The position numbers and the translations under genes are program-made. A stretch of 64,000 nucleotides of DNA, taken from assembly GCF_030852425.1 (NCBI RefSeq), contig NZ_NSDM01000005.1, positions 248,338-312,337 of the forward strand, read 5' to 3'. The stretch comes from Saccharothrix longispora (GTDB lineage Bacteria > Actinomycetota > Actinomycetes > Mycobacteriales > Pseudonocardiaceae). Shown here one piece after another: positions 50,105-58,186 of the stretch. The number at the start of each line of letters is the position of its first letter. Positions within the stretch are counted from its first letter, which is position 1. The notes below the pieces were generated by a model. It searched no databases, had not been told where the DNA came from, and saw nothing but the letters and a program-made list of their open reading frames with translations.

Positions 50105-51883
50105 TCAGGAGTGGCCCTCCTGGGCGCGTTGCCGGCGCAGGTTCTCGCGCTCGGCGACGGCGTCCGGTTCCTGGTCCAGCGCGCGGTGCACCTGGTCGAG
50201 GGTGGACTCGGGCAGGTGCGGCGCGAGCAGCGGCACGGCCGGGTCGACGATCGCCTCCACGACGACGGGCCGGTCCGCGTCGAACGCCTCGTGCCACGCA
50301 CCGGCCAGGTCGTCGGGCGAGTCGACGCGGATGCCGCGCAGGCCGAGCAGCTCCGCGTAGGCCGCGTAGGGGAACTCCGGCACGCGCTGCGAGACCGGGA
50401 ACCGCGGGTCGCCCTCCATCTCGCGCTGCTCCCAGGTGACCTCGTTGAGGTCGCGGTTGTGCAGCACCAGCACCACGAACCGGGGGTCGGCCCACCCGCG
50501 CCAGCGGTCGGCCACGGTGATCAGCTCCGGCAGGCCGCTCATCTGCATCGCGCCGTCGCCGACCATCGCCAGCACGGGCCGGTCGGGCGCGTGCAGCTTG
50601 GCGGCCAGGCCGTAGGGCATGGCGCAGCCCATCGACGCCAGGTAGCCGGACGTGTGCGCGGGCGCGCCCACCGGGAGCGCGAGGTGGCGGGCGAACCAGT
50701 AGGTGGACGAGCCGACGTCCACGGCGACCTGCACGTCGGCGGGCAGGTGCCCGGACAGCTCGTGCACCACCAGTTCCGGGTTGAGCGGGTCGGCGGGGGT
50801 GCGGGCGCGTTCACCGGCCACCCGCCGCCACCGGGCGACCGCCGCGAACACCTGCTCCTCCCAGCTCCGGTCGGGGTTGCGGCGCAGCAGCGGCAGCAGC
50901 GCCGACAGCGTCTCGCGCGCGTCGCCGACCAGCGCGGCCTCGACCGGGTACTTGCTGCCCACCACGCGCGCCTGGATGTCGACCTGCACGGCGCGGGCCC
51001 GGCCGGGTTCCGGGTAGAACTCGGTCCACGGGTCGTTGCTGCCGACGATGAGCAGGGTGTCGCAACCGGACATCAGCTCGGCCGACGCGGTGGTGCCCAG
51101 GTGGCCCATGACACCGGTGTGCCAGGGCGCGTCCTCGGGGATCACCGGCTTGCCCACCAGCGACGCGGTCGCGCCCGCGCCCAGCGCCTCCACCACCCGC
51201 GCCACCTCGCGGCCGGCGCCGGCCGCGCCGCGGCCGATCAGCAGCGCCGGCCTCTTCCCGGCGTTGAGCACGTCGGCGGCGCGGCGCAGGTCGTCCTCGC
51301 GCGGCAGCACCCTGGGGCGGGCGGTGACCGCCGAGGACGGCACGACGCCGTGGGTGTGCGGCAGGTCGTCGGCGGCGTCCGCGCGCTGCACGTCGTGCGG
51401 GATGATCAGGCACGTCGGGACGCCCTCGGAGATCGAGGTGCGCATGGCGTTGTCCAGCAGCACCGGCAGCTGCTCGGGCGCGGACACGGTCTGGAGGTAC
51501 TGGCCGCAGACGTCCTTGAACAGCGTGTGCAGGTCCACCTCCTGGAGGTAGCCGGTGCCCAGCGCGCTGGTCACGACCTGCCCGACGATCGCCACGACCG
51601 GGCGGCGGTCGAGCTTGGCGTCGTAGAGGCCCGCCAGCAGGTGGATAGCGCCGGGTCCCTGGGTCGCCAGGCACACGCCGACCTCGCCGGTGTACTTGGC
51701 GTGGCCGCAGGCGGCGAACGCGGCCATCTCCTCGTGCCGCGTGGGCACGAACTCCGGGTCGCCGGCGCGGTGCAGGGCCGCCAGGAGGGGGTCGATGCCG
51801 TCACCGGCGTACCCGAAGACCCTGGGCACACCCCACGTGCGCAACCGCTCGACCAGGGCGTCCGCGACGGTCCGGCCGCTCAC
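50105..51883 (-). CDS. Thiamine-diphosphate enzyme, pyruvate oxidase (PoxB)-like
   Basis: A 592-aa three-domain ThDP enzyme. N-terminal PYR domain with the catalytic Glu in PTRHEEMAAFAACGHAK, a middle FAD/ADP-like domain (PALLIGRGAAGAGREVARVV), and a C-terminal PP domain with the Mg-ThDP motif MVGDGAMQMSGLPEL continuing to VLHNRDLNEV. It fits the PoxB-like group that converts pyruvate to acetate or acetyl phosphate, though acetolactate-synthase-type reactions cannot be excluded. It is monocistronic. Confidence 0.83.
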   Translation of the reverse strand: MSGRTVADALVERLRTWGVPRVFGYAGDGIDPLLAALHRAGDPEFVPTRHEEMAAFAACGHAKYTGEVGVCLATQGPGAIHLLAGLYDAKLDRRPVVAIVGQVVTSALGTGYLQEVDLHTLFKDVCGQYLQTVSAPEQLPVLLDNAMRTSISEGVPTCLIIPHDVQRADAADDLPHTHGVVPSSAVTARPRVLPREDDLRRAADVLNAGKRPALLIGRGAAGAGREVARVVEALGAGATASLVGKPVIPEDAPWHTGVMGHLGTTASAELMSGCDTLLIVGSNDPWTEFYPEPGRARAVQVDIQARVVGSKYPVEAALVGDARETLSALLPLLRRNPDRSWEEQVFAAVARWRRVAGERARTPADPLNPELVVHELSGHLPADVQVAVDVGSSTYWFARHLALPVGAPAHTSGYLASMGCAMPYGLAAKLHAPDRPVLAMVGDGAMQMSGLPELITVADRWRGWADPRFVVLVLHNRDLNEVTWEQREMEGDPRFPVSQRVPEFPYAAYAELLGLRGIRVDSPDDLAGAWHEAFDADRPVVVEAIVDPAVPLLAPHLPESTLDQVHRALDQEPDAVAERENLRRQRAQEGHS

Positions 51884-52058
51884 GCGACGCCCCGGGCGTT
51901 CGGACCCTCTTCCCGGCGTCCACCGGTCGCGTGCCGCACCACTGCCTCCATGCCGTCTCCCTCGCCCGTCTGGCCGAACGGCTTCCCCGGGGGGCGGCGC
52001 CGAAACGCCGGCGCCACCGGTCGGCGCGCACCGGCGCCCACGCCGGTGGGGTGACGGC

Positions 52059-52096
52059 CCGCGGGCCGGGCGCGTGGCGGTGTGCCCGGCCCGCGG
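52059..52096 (-). terminator. Hairpin terminator of the protease gene
   Basis: CCGCGGGCCGGGC (52059-52071) pairs perfectly with 52084-52096 around a 12-nt loop, six bases beyond the protease stop codon. The region up to 51884 otherwise shows no gene. Confidence 0.65.
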
Positions 52097-52102
52097 TCCG
52101 GG

Positions 52103-52981
52103 TCAGGCGGCCTGCGCCTGGTTGTAGAGGTTCTGGGCGTCCGCGCCGAAGAACGGGCCGAACATCCAGTTCGGAAAAAAGTTGATCTTGTAGCTGTTCA
52201 CCGAGTTGAGCGTGCCGGTGCCGGTGGCCTCGGAGAAGGAGCGGAACCAGGGACCGCCGCTCGCGCCGCCGGTCATGTCGCACGTCATGCCGATGCCGCT
52301 GCTGAGGAACGCGTTGAACGTCCGCCCGCTGCAGTAGATCAGCCTGGTGCCGTCGTACGGCGTGGCGGCGGGGTAGCCGAAGGCGTAGGTGTCGGCGGCC
52401 TTCGGCTGGTTGAAGGCGATGCCCTGGGCCCCGACGACGTCGGTGAGGGACTGGCCGTTCAACTGGCCGACGACGATGGCGCCGATGTCGTAGTTGATGT
52501 CCTCGCTCGCGTGCCACTGCGGGGTGGCGAAGGTGGCGCGCGCGTTCCACGTGCCGTACGGGGCGTTGCCGTTGTCGTAGGCCGGCACGAAGGCGACGTT
52601 GGTGTGGTACGCGCCGTCGAGCTTCACGCAGTGCCCGGCCGTGATGACCGTGCTCTTGTTGCCGCTGGTGACGGCGTTGCCGCTGCACGAGGCGTTGCGG
52701 CCCTGGTAGGTGAAGAACACGCGCCCGGCGGTGGCCACGACGGCGCCGCCACCGGTCCACGGGCTGCCCCCGTTCGGGATGGCCAGGGGGGCGACGGAGG
52801 TCGGTTCACCGGTCGGGACGGACGCGCGCAGCGCGGAGGCCGGCGCGGTGCGGATGTCGAGCGGCGCGGCGGCGCGCATCCGCTCCGGCGTCCAGTAGGC
52901 GCCGGGCTCGGCCGCCTGGACGGCGGGGACGATGACGAGCGATAACGCCAGGGCACTCGTCAGAGTGAGCAGTCTTTTCAC
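52103..52981 (-). CDS. Secreted trypsin/V8-like serine protease
   Basis: A 292-aa exported protease. A signal peptide (KRLLTLTSALALSLVIVPAV, QAA cut) and a propeptide-like part precede the catalytic domain with His in STVITAGHCVKLD, Asp in EDINYDIGAIVV and Ser in CDMTGGASGGPWFR. It is of the V8/trypsin-like type and unlike the protease at 19.4 kb, which has an extra N-terminal domain. The start is unclear: GTG 52981 gives a clean signal peptide, while TTG 52993 lies three bases after GGTGGAG and may be used. Confidence 0.83.
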   Translation of the reverse strand: MKRLLTLTSALALSLVIVPAVQAAEPGAYWTPERMRAAAPLDIRTAPASALRASVPTGEPTSVAPLAIPNGGSPWTGGGAVVATAGRVFFTYQGRNASCSGNAVTSGNKSTVITAGHCVKLDGAYHTNVAFVPAYDNGNAPYGTWNARATFATPQWHASEDINYDIGAIVVGQLNGQSLTDVVGAQGIAFNQPKAADTYAFGYPAATPYDGTRLIYCSGRTFNAFLSSGIGMTCDMTGGASGGPWFRSFSEATGTGTLNSVNSYKINFFPNWMFGPFFGADAQNLYNQAQAA

Positions 52982-53170
52982 ACCACGGTGCAAGATCTCC
53001 ACCTTTCGTGGGTCGATCACGGGCAGGGGACCGTGGTGAGGAAGTTACTCAGTGCAACGCTTCACCGTTTCCGGCGAACGGGTGGACTCCGTGCGTATTC
53101 GGACGCGCATCCACAACCGGAACACGACGTCGTCCCGGTGGGCCGCGGGGGCTGGACCAGGCGGGACCGG

Positions 53171-53200
53171 GCGGGCGTGGTGCGCGTCGACCACGCCCGC
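53171..53200 (-). terminator. Hairpin terminator of the GH12 gene
   Basis: GCGGGCGTGGT (53171-53181) pairs with ACCACGCCCGC (53190-53200), ten bases past the endoglucanase stop codon. Confidence 0.6.
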
Positions 53201-53210
53201 CCGGCGTGCC

Positions 53211-53957
53211 TCACCCGCCGACGGAGGCCGAGAAGTTGTCGACGCCGAGGCCGACGCCGCCGTTCCACGGTTCGAACCCGGCCTGGATGCTGGTCAGGTA
53301 CCAGGACGTGGTGATCATCCCGCGGTTGCGGACGTCGTTCACGAAGTCGAGCACGCTGAACGACCACGAGTTGATCGGCGACGGCGCGACGTAGGAGATC
53401 ACGTTGTTGGCGCCGTTGCTGCCGCGCCAGACCTGCCAGGTGCGACCGCCGACGGTGCCGGTGCCGACCTGGCTGCCGATGGGCTGGATGGAGCCCTGGC
53501 GGTTGAACCAGATCATGATCTCCACCTGGTTGACCCCGTTGGTCTTCGGGGTGGGGTCGAGCCAGATGTCGTACGAGGCGTTGTAGGTGCCGCCGGTGTA
53601 CCGGTAGGTGATCGACGACGACGCGCTGCGGATGCGGCTGACCTGCATCGGCAGGTTGGAGCCGGGCGAGCAGTTGCCGTAGTGGCAGCCCAGGTAGACC
53701 GACGGGTAGGACAGGGGTGCGCCGTTGGTGGGCGCCGAGCCCGCCTGCTGGGTGATCCGGAACCCGGTCGAGGTGACGTTGATGCACTGGGTCGCCGACG
53801 AACCCCACCTGTTGTTCTGGACCACGTAGCGGCCCTGGACGGTGGTCGTGCCGTACTGGTCGCAGATCGACACGTCGGCCTGGGCCGGTCCGGTCACGGT
53901 GATCGCGCTCGCGACCAGCAGGCCGGCCAGTGCGACGGCGCGGGTGGTGCTTCGCAT
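53211..53957 (-). CDS. Secreted GH12 endoglucanase
   Basis: A 248-aa exported cellulase of glycoside hydrolase family 12 cutting internal beta-1,4-glucan bonds. Signal peptide RAVALAGLLVASAITVTGPA, then DVSICDQYGTTTVQGRYVVQ and NNRWGSSATQCINV (conserved disulfide), the nucleophile Glu in NQVEIMIWFNRQG, and the C-terminal acid/base region SIQAGFEPWNGGVGLGVDNF. It is a single domain without a cellulose-binding module. A perfect CebR-type box lies 43 bp upstream and GAGGAG precedes the ATG. Same control as the GH10 xylanase is expected. Confidence 0.93.
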   Translation of the reverse strand: MRSTTRAVALAGLLVASAITVTGPAQADVSICDQYGTTTVQGRYVVQNNRWGSSATQCINVTSTGFRITQQAGSAPTNGAPLSYPSVYLGCHYGNCSPGSNLPMQVSRIRSASSSITYRYTGGTYNASYDIWLDPTPKTNGVNQVEIMIWFNRQGSIQPIGSQVGTGTVGGRTWQVWRGSNGANNVISYVAPSPINSWSFSVLDFVNDVRNRGMITTSWYLTSIQAGFEPWNGGVGLGVDNFSASVGG

Positions 53958-53999
53958 GGAACTCCTCTCGAAGTGTCCACGGCGGCGGGGGCACAGCTC

Positions 54000-54013
54000 T
54001 GGGAGCGCTCCCA
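54000..54013. promoter_or_regulatory. CebR-type operator of the GH12 endoglucanase gene
   Basis: TGGGAGCGCTCCCA, identical to the box at 15445-15458 and to the known CebR site. It lies 43 bp before the GH12 start codon. Confidence 0.88.
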
Positions 54014-54410
54014 GCATAGGGCCTGACGGGCGTTCGCCGCAGCACGGCGTGCCGCCGGCCCCGATCGGGCCGTTGCCGCAGCCCCTCCTGCCGCCGGTTC
54101 GTCCCCGGTGAAGCCCCCGGTCCGGCGCGGGACACCCCGTCGCGGGTCCGTGGCGCCGGCCCCGCCGGACGCGGTCCCGCGGCGGCCCCGGCGGGGCCTA
54201 TACCCGAGCCATATCGGCCCGCCGACGACCGCGTATAGCGCCCGCATAGCCCGCGCGAAGATCCTGGCCCAGCCCGCCGGCCGCGCAGCGCCAACCCGAC
54301 CACAGTGGACGGTGCCGACCGGACGTCCGGGAGGGCGTCACGACCACCGCCCGCCCACGTCTGCCGTGCGCGACCCGTGTCCTCACCGGCAGTGCTGCGA
54401 AGGGGAAGTG
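54014..54410. other. Divergent region at the left edge of the biosynthetic cluster
   Basis: About 400 bp between the GH12 gene and the first cluster gene. An AT-richer patch near 54200-54260 has GCCTATACCCGAG, GCCATATCGG, GCGTATAGCG and GCATAGCC, several TAT-bearing words that could hold -10 elements or an operator. AAGGGGAAG just before 54411 is the ribosome site of the hydroxylase gene. No gene is seen; the cluster boundary is probably here. Confidence 0.45.
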
Positions 54411-55367
54411 ATGGACGAGAACGCCGTGTTCACGTTGACCGCCGAGGAACGCGCCCAGGCCAGGACCAGCGCGGACCGGCTCACCGGCACACCGCCCCGC
54501 AAGGTCGACGAACCCGCCTGGGTCGACGAGTGCCGGACCGCGTCGACGACGCTGCCGCAGCGGCTGCGCGCCCGCCTGGCCGAGTTCCGCCGCGACCCCG
54601 GGCCGAACGGCGCGCTGCTGGTGCGCAACCTGCCGGGCGCGGCCGAACGGCCCACCCCCAACGAGGCCGGCTCGGTCGAGCGCGACGCCACGCCCGGCGC
54701 CGCCGTGATCGGCATGGTGTCCATGCAGCTCGGCGAGGTCATCGCCTACCGCAACGAGAAGTCCGGTGCGCTCGTGCAGAACGTGGTGCCGGTGCCCGGC
54801 CGGGAGACCCAGCAGAGCAACGCGGGCTCCACGCGGCTGGAGATGCACGTGGAGAACGCGTTCCACCCCCGCCGGCCGGACTACGTGGGCCTGCTGTGCG
54901 TGCGCGCCGACCACGAGCGCGTCGCCGGCCTCCAGGTCGGCTGCATCCGCCGGGCCGTGCACGAGCTGCCCGAGGACGTCCGGGCCGTGCTCGCCGAACC
55001 CCGGTTCACCACGCAGGCCCCGCCGTCGTTCGGCCGCCCGGACGACGCCGCCCCGGCGCACGCCGTGCTCACCGGCGAGCCGACCGACCCGGACGTCCAG
55101 GTCGACTTCCACGCCACCCACGGCCACGACGCCGACGCCAAGAACGCGCTGGAGGTCCTCCGGGACGCGGTGGAGACCGTCGTCGAGACGCTGGTGCTGC
55201 TGCCCGGCGACCTCGCCATCGTCGACAACCGGGTCACCCTGCACGGCCGGACGCTGTTCACGCCGCGCTACGACGGCAACGACCGCTGGCTCTACCGGAC
55301 CTTCGTCCACCTGGACCACCGCCGCTCGCGCCCGCTGCGCGACCTGCACGGGCACGTCCTGGCGTGA
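54411..55367 (+). CDS. Fe(II)/2-oxoglutarate-dependent hydroxylase, clavaminate-synthase-like
   Basis: A 318-aa TauD/TfdA-fold oxygenase of the clavaminate-synthase-like branch, which includes amino-acid beta-hydroxylases AsnO, VioC and KtzO/KtzP. The iron site is His146-x-Glu148 in LEMHVENAFHPRRPDYVGLL (HxE as in AsnO/VioC, not HxD) with the distal His in DNRVTLHGRTLF, and the 2-oxoglutarate arginine in the following YDGNDRWLYRTFVHLD. It likely hydroxylates an amino acid, free or carrier-bound, for the peptide made by this cluster. Its gene precedes a stand-alone adenylation enzyme by 37 bp, probably in one operon. Substrate identity is not readable. Confidence 0.85.
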   Translation: MDENAVFTLTAEERAQARTSADRLTGTPPRKVDEPAWVDECRTASTTLPQRLRARLAEFRRDPGPNGALLVRNLPGAAERPTPNEAGSVERDATPGAAVIGMVSMQLGEVIAYRNEKSGALVQNVVPVPGRETQQSNAGSTRLEMHVENAFHPRRPDYVGLLCVRADHERVAGLQVGCIRRAVHELPEDVRAVLAEPRFTTQAPPSFGRPDDAAPAHAVLTGEPTDPDVQVDFHATHGHDADAKNALEVLRDAVETVVETLVLLPGDLAIVDNRVTLHGRTLFTPRYDGNDRWLYRTFVHLDHRRSRPLRDLHGHVLA

Positions 55368-55404
55368 AGCGCCGACCCGCGCACCGGTGTGAGGAGGACC
55401 CGCG

Positions 55405-56958
55405 ATGACCCCGACGCCCGGAGGGCTGATCCCCGCACTGGTCGCCCGGCAGGCCGCCGCCACCCCGGCCGCGGTCGCCGTGCTCGACGAGGCCGGCCCG
55501 CTGACCTACGCCGAGCTGGACCTGCGCGCGAACCGGCTGGCGCACCTGCTGCGCGCCCACGGCGTGCGCGCCGAGAGCACGGTCGGCGTGTGCCTGCACC
55601 GCGGGGTGAACCTCGTGGTGGCGCTGCTCGCCGTGTGGCGGGCCGGCGGCGCCTACCTGCCGCTGGACCCCACCCACCCCGGCCGCCGGACCGCCTCGGT
55701 GCTCCGGTCCGCCGGCGCGGACCTCGTGCTCACCCAGACCATCACCGACTCGCCGATGGCCGCCGCCGGCGTGCGCACGGTGGTGCTGGACCGCGACCTG
55801 ACCGCCGCCGACGGGTTCCCGGGCGGCGCACCCCCGGCGGTGACCGGCGACCAGGCCGCGTACGTGCTGTTCACGTCCGGTTCGACCGGGACGCCCAAGG
55901 GCGTCGTGGTGCACCACGCGGGCATCGCCAACCGGGTCGGCTGGACGGTGCGCGCCCACGGCCTCGGCCCCGGTGACCGGGTGCTCCAGAAGACCGAGCT
56001 GACGTTCGACGCGGCGTGCTGGGAGATCTTCGCCCCGCTGGTGTCCGGCGGGACGGCCGTGCTCGCCCCGACCGGCGCCGAGCGCGACCCGGCGCTGATC
56101 ACGCGGTTGCTGGCCGAACAGGGCATCACCGTCCTCCAGGTCCTCCCCTCGCTGCTGCGGACGCTGGTCGACGAGCCGGGCTGGGCGCACTGCGGCTCGC
56201 TGCGGCTGCTGTTCTCCGCGGGCGAGCAGCTGCACGCCGAGCTGGTGCACCGGTTCCTCGCCCAGCTGCCGGACCCCGGCGCGGTGCAGGTGTGGAACAC
56301 CTACGGCCCCACCGAGTGCGCCATCGACGTCACCGCGCACCGCTTCGACCCCGCCCAGCCGTCGGGCCCGGTGCCGATCGGCCGGCCCATCGACGGGCTG
56401 CGCGTGCTCGTGCTCGACGAACGCGGGGAACCCGTGCCGCCCGGCGGGCGGGGCGAGCTGTTCGCGGGCGGCGTCGGCGTCGGCCGCGGCTACCTCGGCC
56501 GCCCGGAGCTGACCGCCGAGTGGTTCGCGCCCGACCCGGGCGGCCCGCCCGGCGCCCGGCTCTACCGCACCGGCGACCTCGTGCGCCGGCGCGACGACGG
56601 GGCCCTGGAGTACCTGGGCCGGCGCGACGACCAGGTCAAGGTGGACGGCGTGCGGATCGAGCCCGGCGAGGTGGAGGCCGCGCTGGCCGCCCACCCCGCG
56701 CTGCGCGGCGCCGTGGTGGTCGGTTTCCCGACCGCGAGCGGCACCGGGCTGGCCGCCTACGTGCGCACCGCGGACGGCTCGGTGCCGCCCGGCCTGCGCG
56801 AGTTCCTGGCCCTGCGGCTGCCCGCGACGCACCTGCCGGTCGCCTACCTCGGCGTGACGTCGTTCCCCACGACCGCGAGCGGCAAGGTCGACCGGGCGGC
56901 GCTGCCCGCGCCGGACCAGGCCCTGCTGCCGCCCCGGGAACCCGTGCGCGCCGGCTGA
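55405..56958 (+). CDS. Stand-alone NRPS adenylation enzyme
   Basis: A 517-aa amino-acid-AMP ligase with no carrier or condensation domain. Core motifs are complete: A3 LFTSGSTGTPKGVVVHH, A4 FDAACWEIFAPL, A5 NTYGPTECAID, A7 YRTGDLVRRRDDG, A8 GRRDDQVKVDGVRIEPGEVE, A10 TASGKVDRAAL. By aligning A4-A5 to GrsA I read the specificity code as D-A-W-Q-F-A-T-I-D-K, which looks nearest to glutamine/glutamate-like codes (low certainty). It probably loads a carrier protein in trans, and with the neighbouring hydroxylase could supply a hydroxylated residue. The ATG 55405 lies just behind GAGGAGG. Confidence 0.88.
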   Translation: MTPTPGGLIPALVARQAAATPAAVAVLDEAGPLTYAELDLRANRLAHLLRAHGVRAESTVGVCLHRGVNLVVALLAVWRAGGAYLPLDPTHPGRRTASVLRSAGADLVLTQTITDSPMAAAGVRTVVLDRDLTAADGFPGGAPPAVTGDQAAYVLFTSGSTGTPKGVVVHHAGIANRVGWTVRAHGLGPGDRVLQKTELTFDAACWEIFAPLVSGGTAVLAPTGAERDPALITRLLAEQGITVLQVLPSLLRTLVDEPGWAHCGSLRLLFSAGEQLHAELVHRFLAQLPDPGAVQVWNTYGPTECAIDVTAHRFDPAQPSGPVPIGRPIDGLRVLVLDERGEPVPPGGRGELFAGGVGVGRGYLGRPELTAEWFAPDPGGPPGARLYRTGDLVRRRDDGALEYLGRRDDQVKVDGVRIEPGEVEAALAAHPALRGAVVVGFPTASGTGLAAYVRTADGSVPPGLREFLALRLPATHLPVAYLGVTSFPTTASGKVDRAALPAPDQALLPPREPVRAG

Positions 56959-57043
56959 TCCGGCGAGGACAGTCCGGGTAGTGCCCGAATATAGGTCGAC
57001 CCGCGAGCGTGGGCGGAGCCGAGCCGTCGAACCGGAGAAGGAC

Positions 57044-58186
57044 ATGGACTTCGATCTCACGCGCGAACAGCGCCGCCGCGGCGAGGACCTGGACGCCGCG
57101 GTGCGCGAGCGGTTGGGCGACGACCGTCCGTCCACACCGGAGGGTCACTTCACCCGGGACCGCTGGCTGGTGGCCGCCGGGCTCGGGCTGACCGGCCTGT
57201 GCCTGCCCGTCGAGCACGGCGGCGGCGGCCTGGGCGCCCTGGACACGGCACTGAGCCTGGAGGTGTTCGGCCGGGCCTGCCCCGACACGGGCCTGGTGTT
57301 CGGCGTCGCCGCGCACCTGCTGGCCTGCGCCGTGGCGGTCCGCGACTTCGCCACCCCGGGGACCGCCGCGGAGCTGCTGCCGGGGCTGGCCGACGGGAGC
57401 GTGATCGCGGCCAACGCGATCACCGAGGACGAGGCCGGCTCGGACGTCGCCCGGCTGGGGACGAAGGCGGTCGCCGACGGCGACGGCTACCGGCTCACCG
57501 GCGTCAAGTCGTTCTCCAGCAACGCGCCCCTGGCCGACGTGTTCGTCACCTACGCGACCACGGACCCGGGTGCCGGGTTCCTCGGCAACACCGGCTTCGT
57601 GGTCCGCCGCGACTCCCCCGGCGTCGAGGTCGGCCCGCCGATGGTCAAGATGGGCCTGCACGGTTGCCCGGCGGGCCGGCTCACCCTCGCCGACACCCCC
57701 GTGCCGGCGCGCGACGTGCTCGGCGAGCCCGGCCAGGGCGGGGCGATCTTCCAGCACTCCATGGGCTGGGAGCGCGCCTGCCTGTTCGCGATCTACCTCG
57801 GGCTGATGGACGACCAGCTGCGCCGCTGCGTCCGGCACGCCCGTCGCCGCCGCCAGTTCGGCAAGCGCATCGGCGAGTTCCAGGCCGTCGCGCACCCGAT
57901 CGCGGAGATGCGCCACCGCCTCGACAGCGCCCGCCTGCTGCTCTACCGCGCGTGCTGGCGGATGGACCGGGGTCGCGCGGACGCCACCGAGGTCTCGCTG
58001 GCCAAGATCGCCGTGTCCGAGGCCGCGGTCGCCAACGGGATCACCGCGATGCAGGTGTTCGGCGGCAGCGGCTACCTCGCCGAGACCGGGGTCGAGGCGC
58101 AGCTGCGCGACTCGCTGCCCGCCAGGGTCTTCTCCGGCACCAACGAGGTGCACCGCGCCATCGTCGCGAGGGGGATGGGCCTGTGA
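57044..58186 (+). CDS. Prolyl-carrier-protein dehydrogenase (acyl-CoA-dehydrogenase-like, pyrrole formation)
   Basis: A 380-aa flavoprotein of the acyl-CoA dehydrogenase fold that oxidises prolyl-S-PCP to pyrrole-2-carboxyl-S-PCP, as PltE and RedW do. FAD-contact blocks AITEDEAGSDVARL and KSFSSNAPLADVFVTYATTD, and C-terminal GGSGYLAETGVEAQLRD. The usual catalytic Glu (YEGT) is replaced (FSGTNEV); a Glu in MGWERACLF matches the helix-G base of isovaleryl-type enzymes, fitting this family. GGAGAAG precedes the ATG. First gene of a four-gene cassette with 4-nt overlaps; the leader (56959-57043) holds GAATATAGG, a possible -10. Confidence 0.9.
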   Translation: MDFDLTREQRRRGEDLDAAVRERLGDDRPSTPEGHFTRDRWLVAAGLGLTGLCLPVEHGGGGLGALDTALSLEVFGRACPDTGLVFGVAAHLLACAVAVRDFATPGTAAELLPGLADGSVIAANAITEDEAGSDVARLGTKAVADGDGYRLTGVKSFSSNAPLADVFVTYATTDPGAGFLGNTGFVVRRDSPGVEVGPPMVKMGLHGCPAGRLTLADTPVPARDVLGEPGQGGAIFQHSMGWERACLFAIYLGLMDDQLRRCVRHARRRRQFGKRIGEFQAVAHPIAEMRHRLDSARLLLYRACWRMDRGRADATEVSLAKIAVSEAAVANGITAMQVFGGSGYLAETGVEAQLRDSLPARVFSGTNEVHRAIVARGMGL

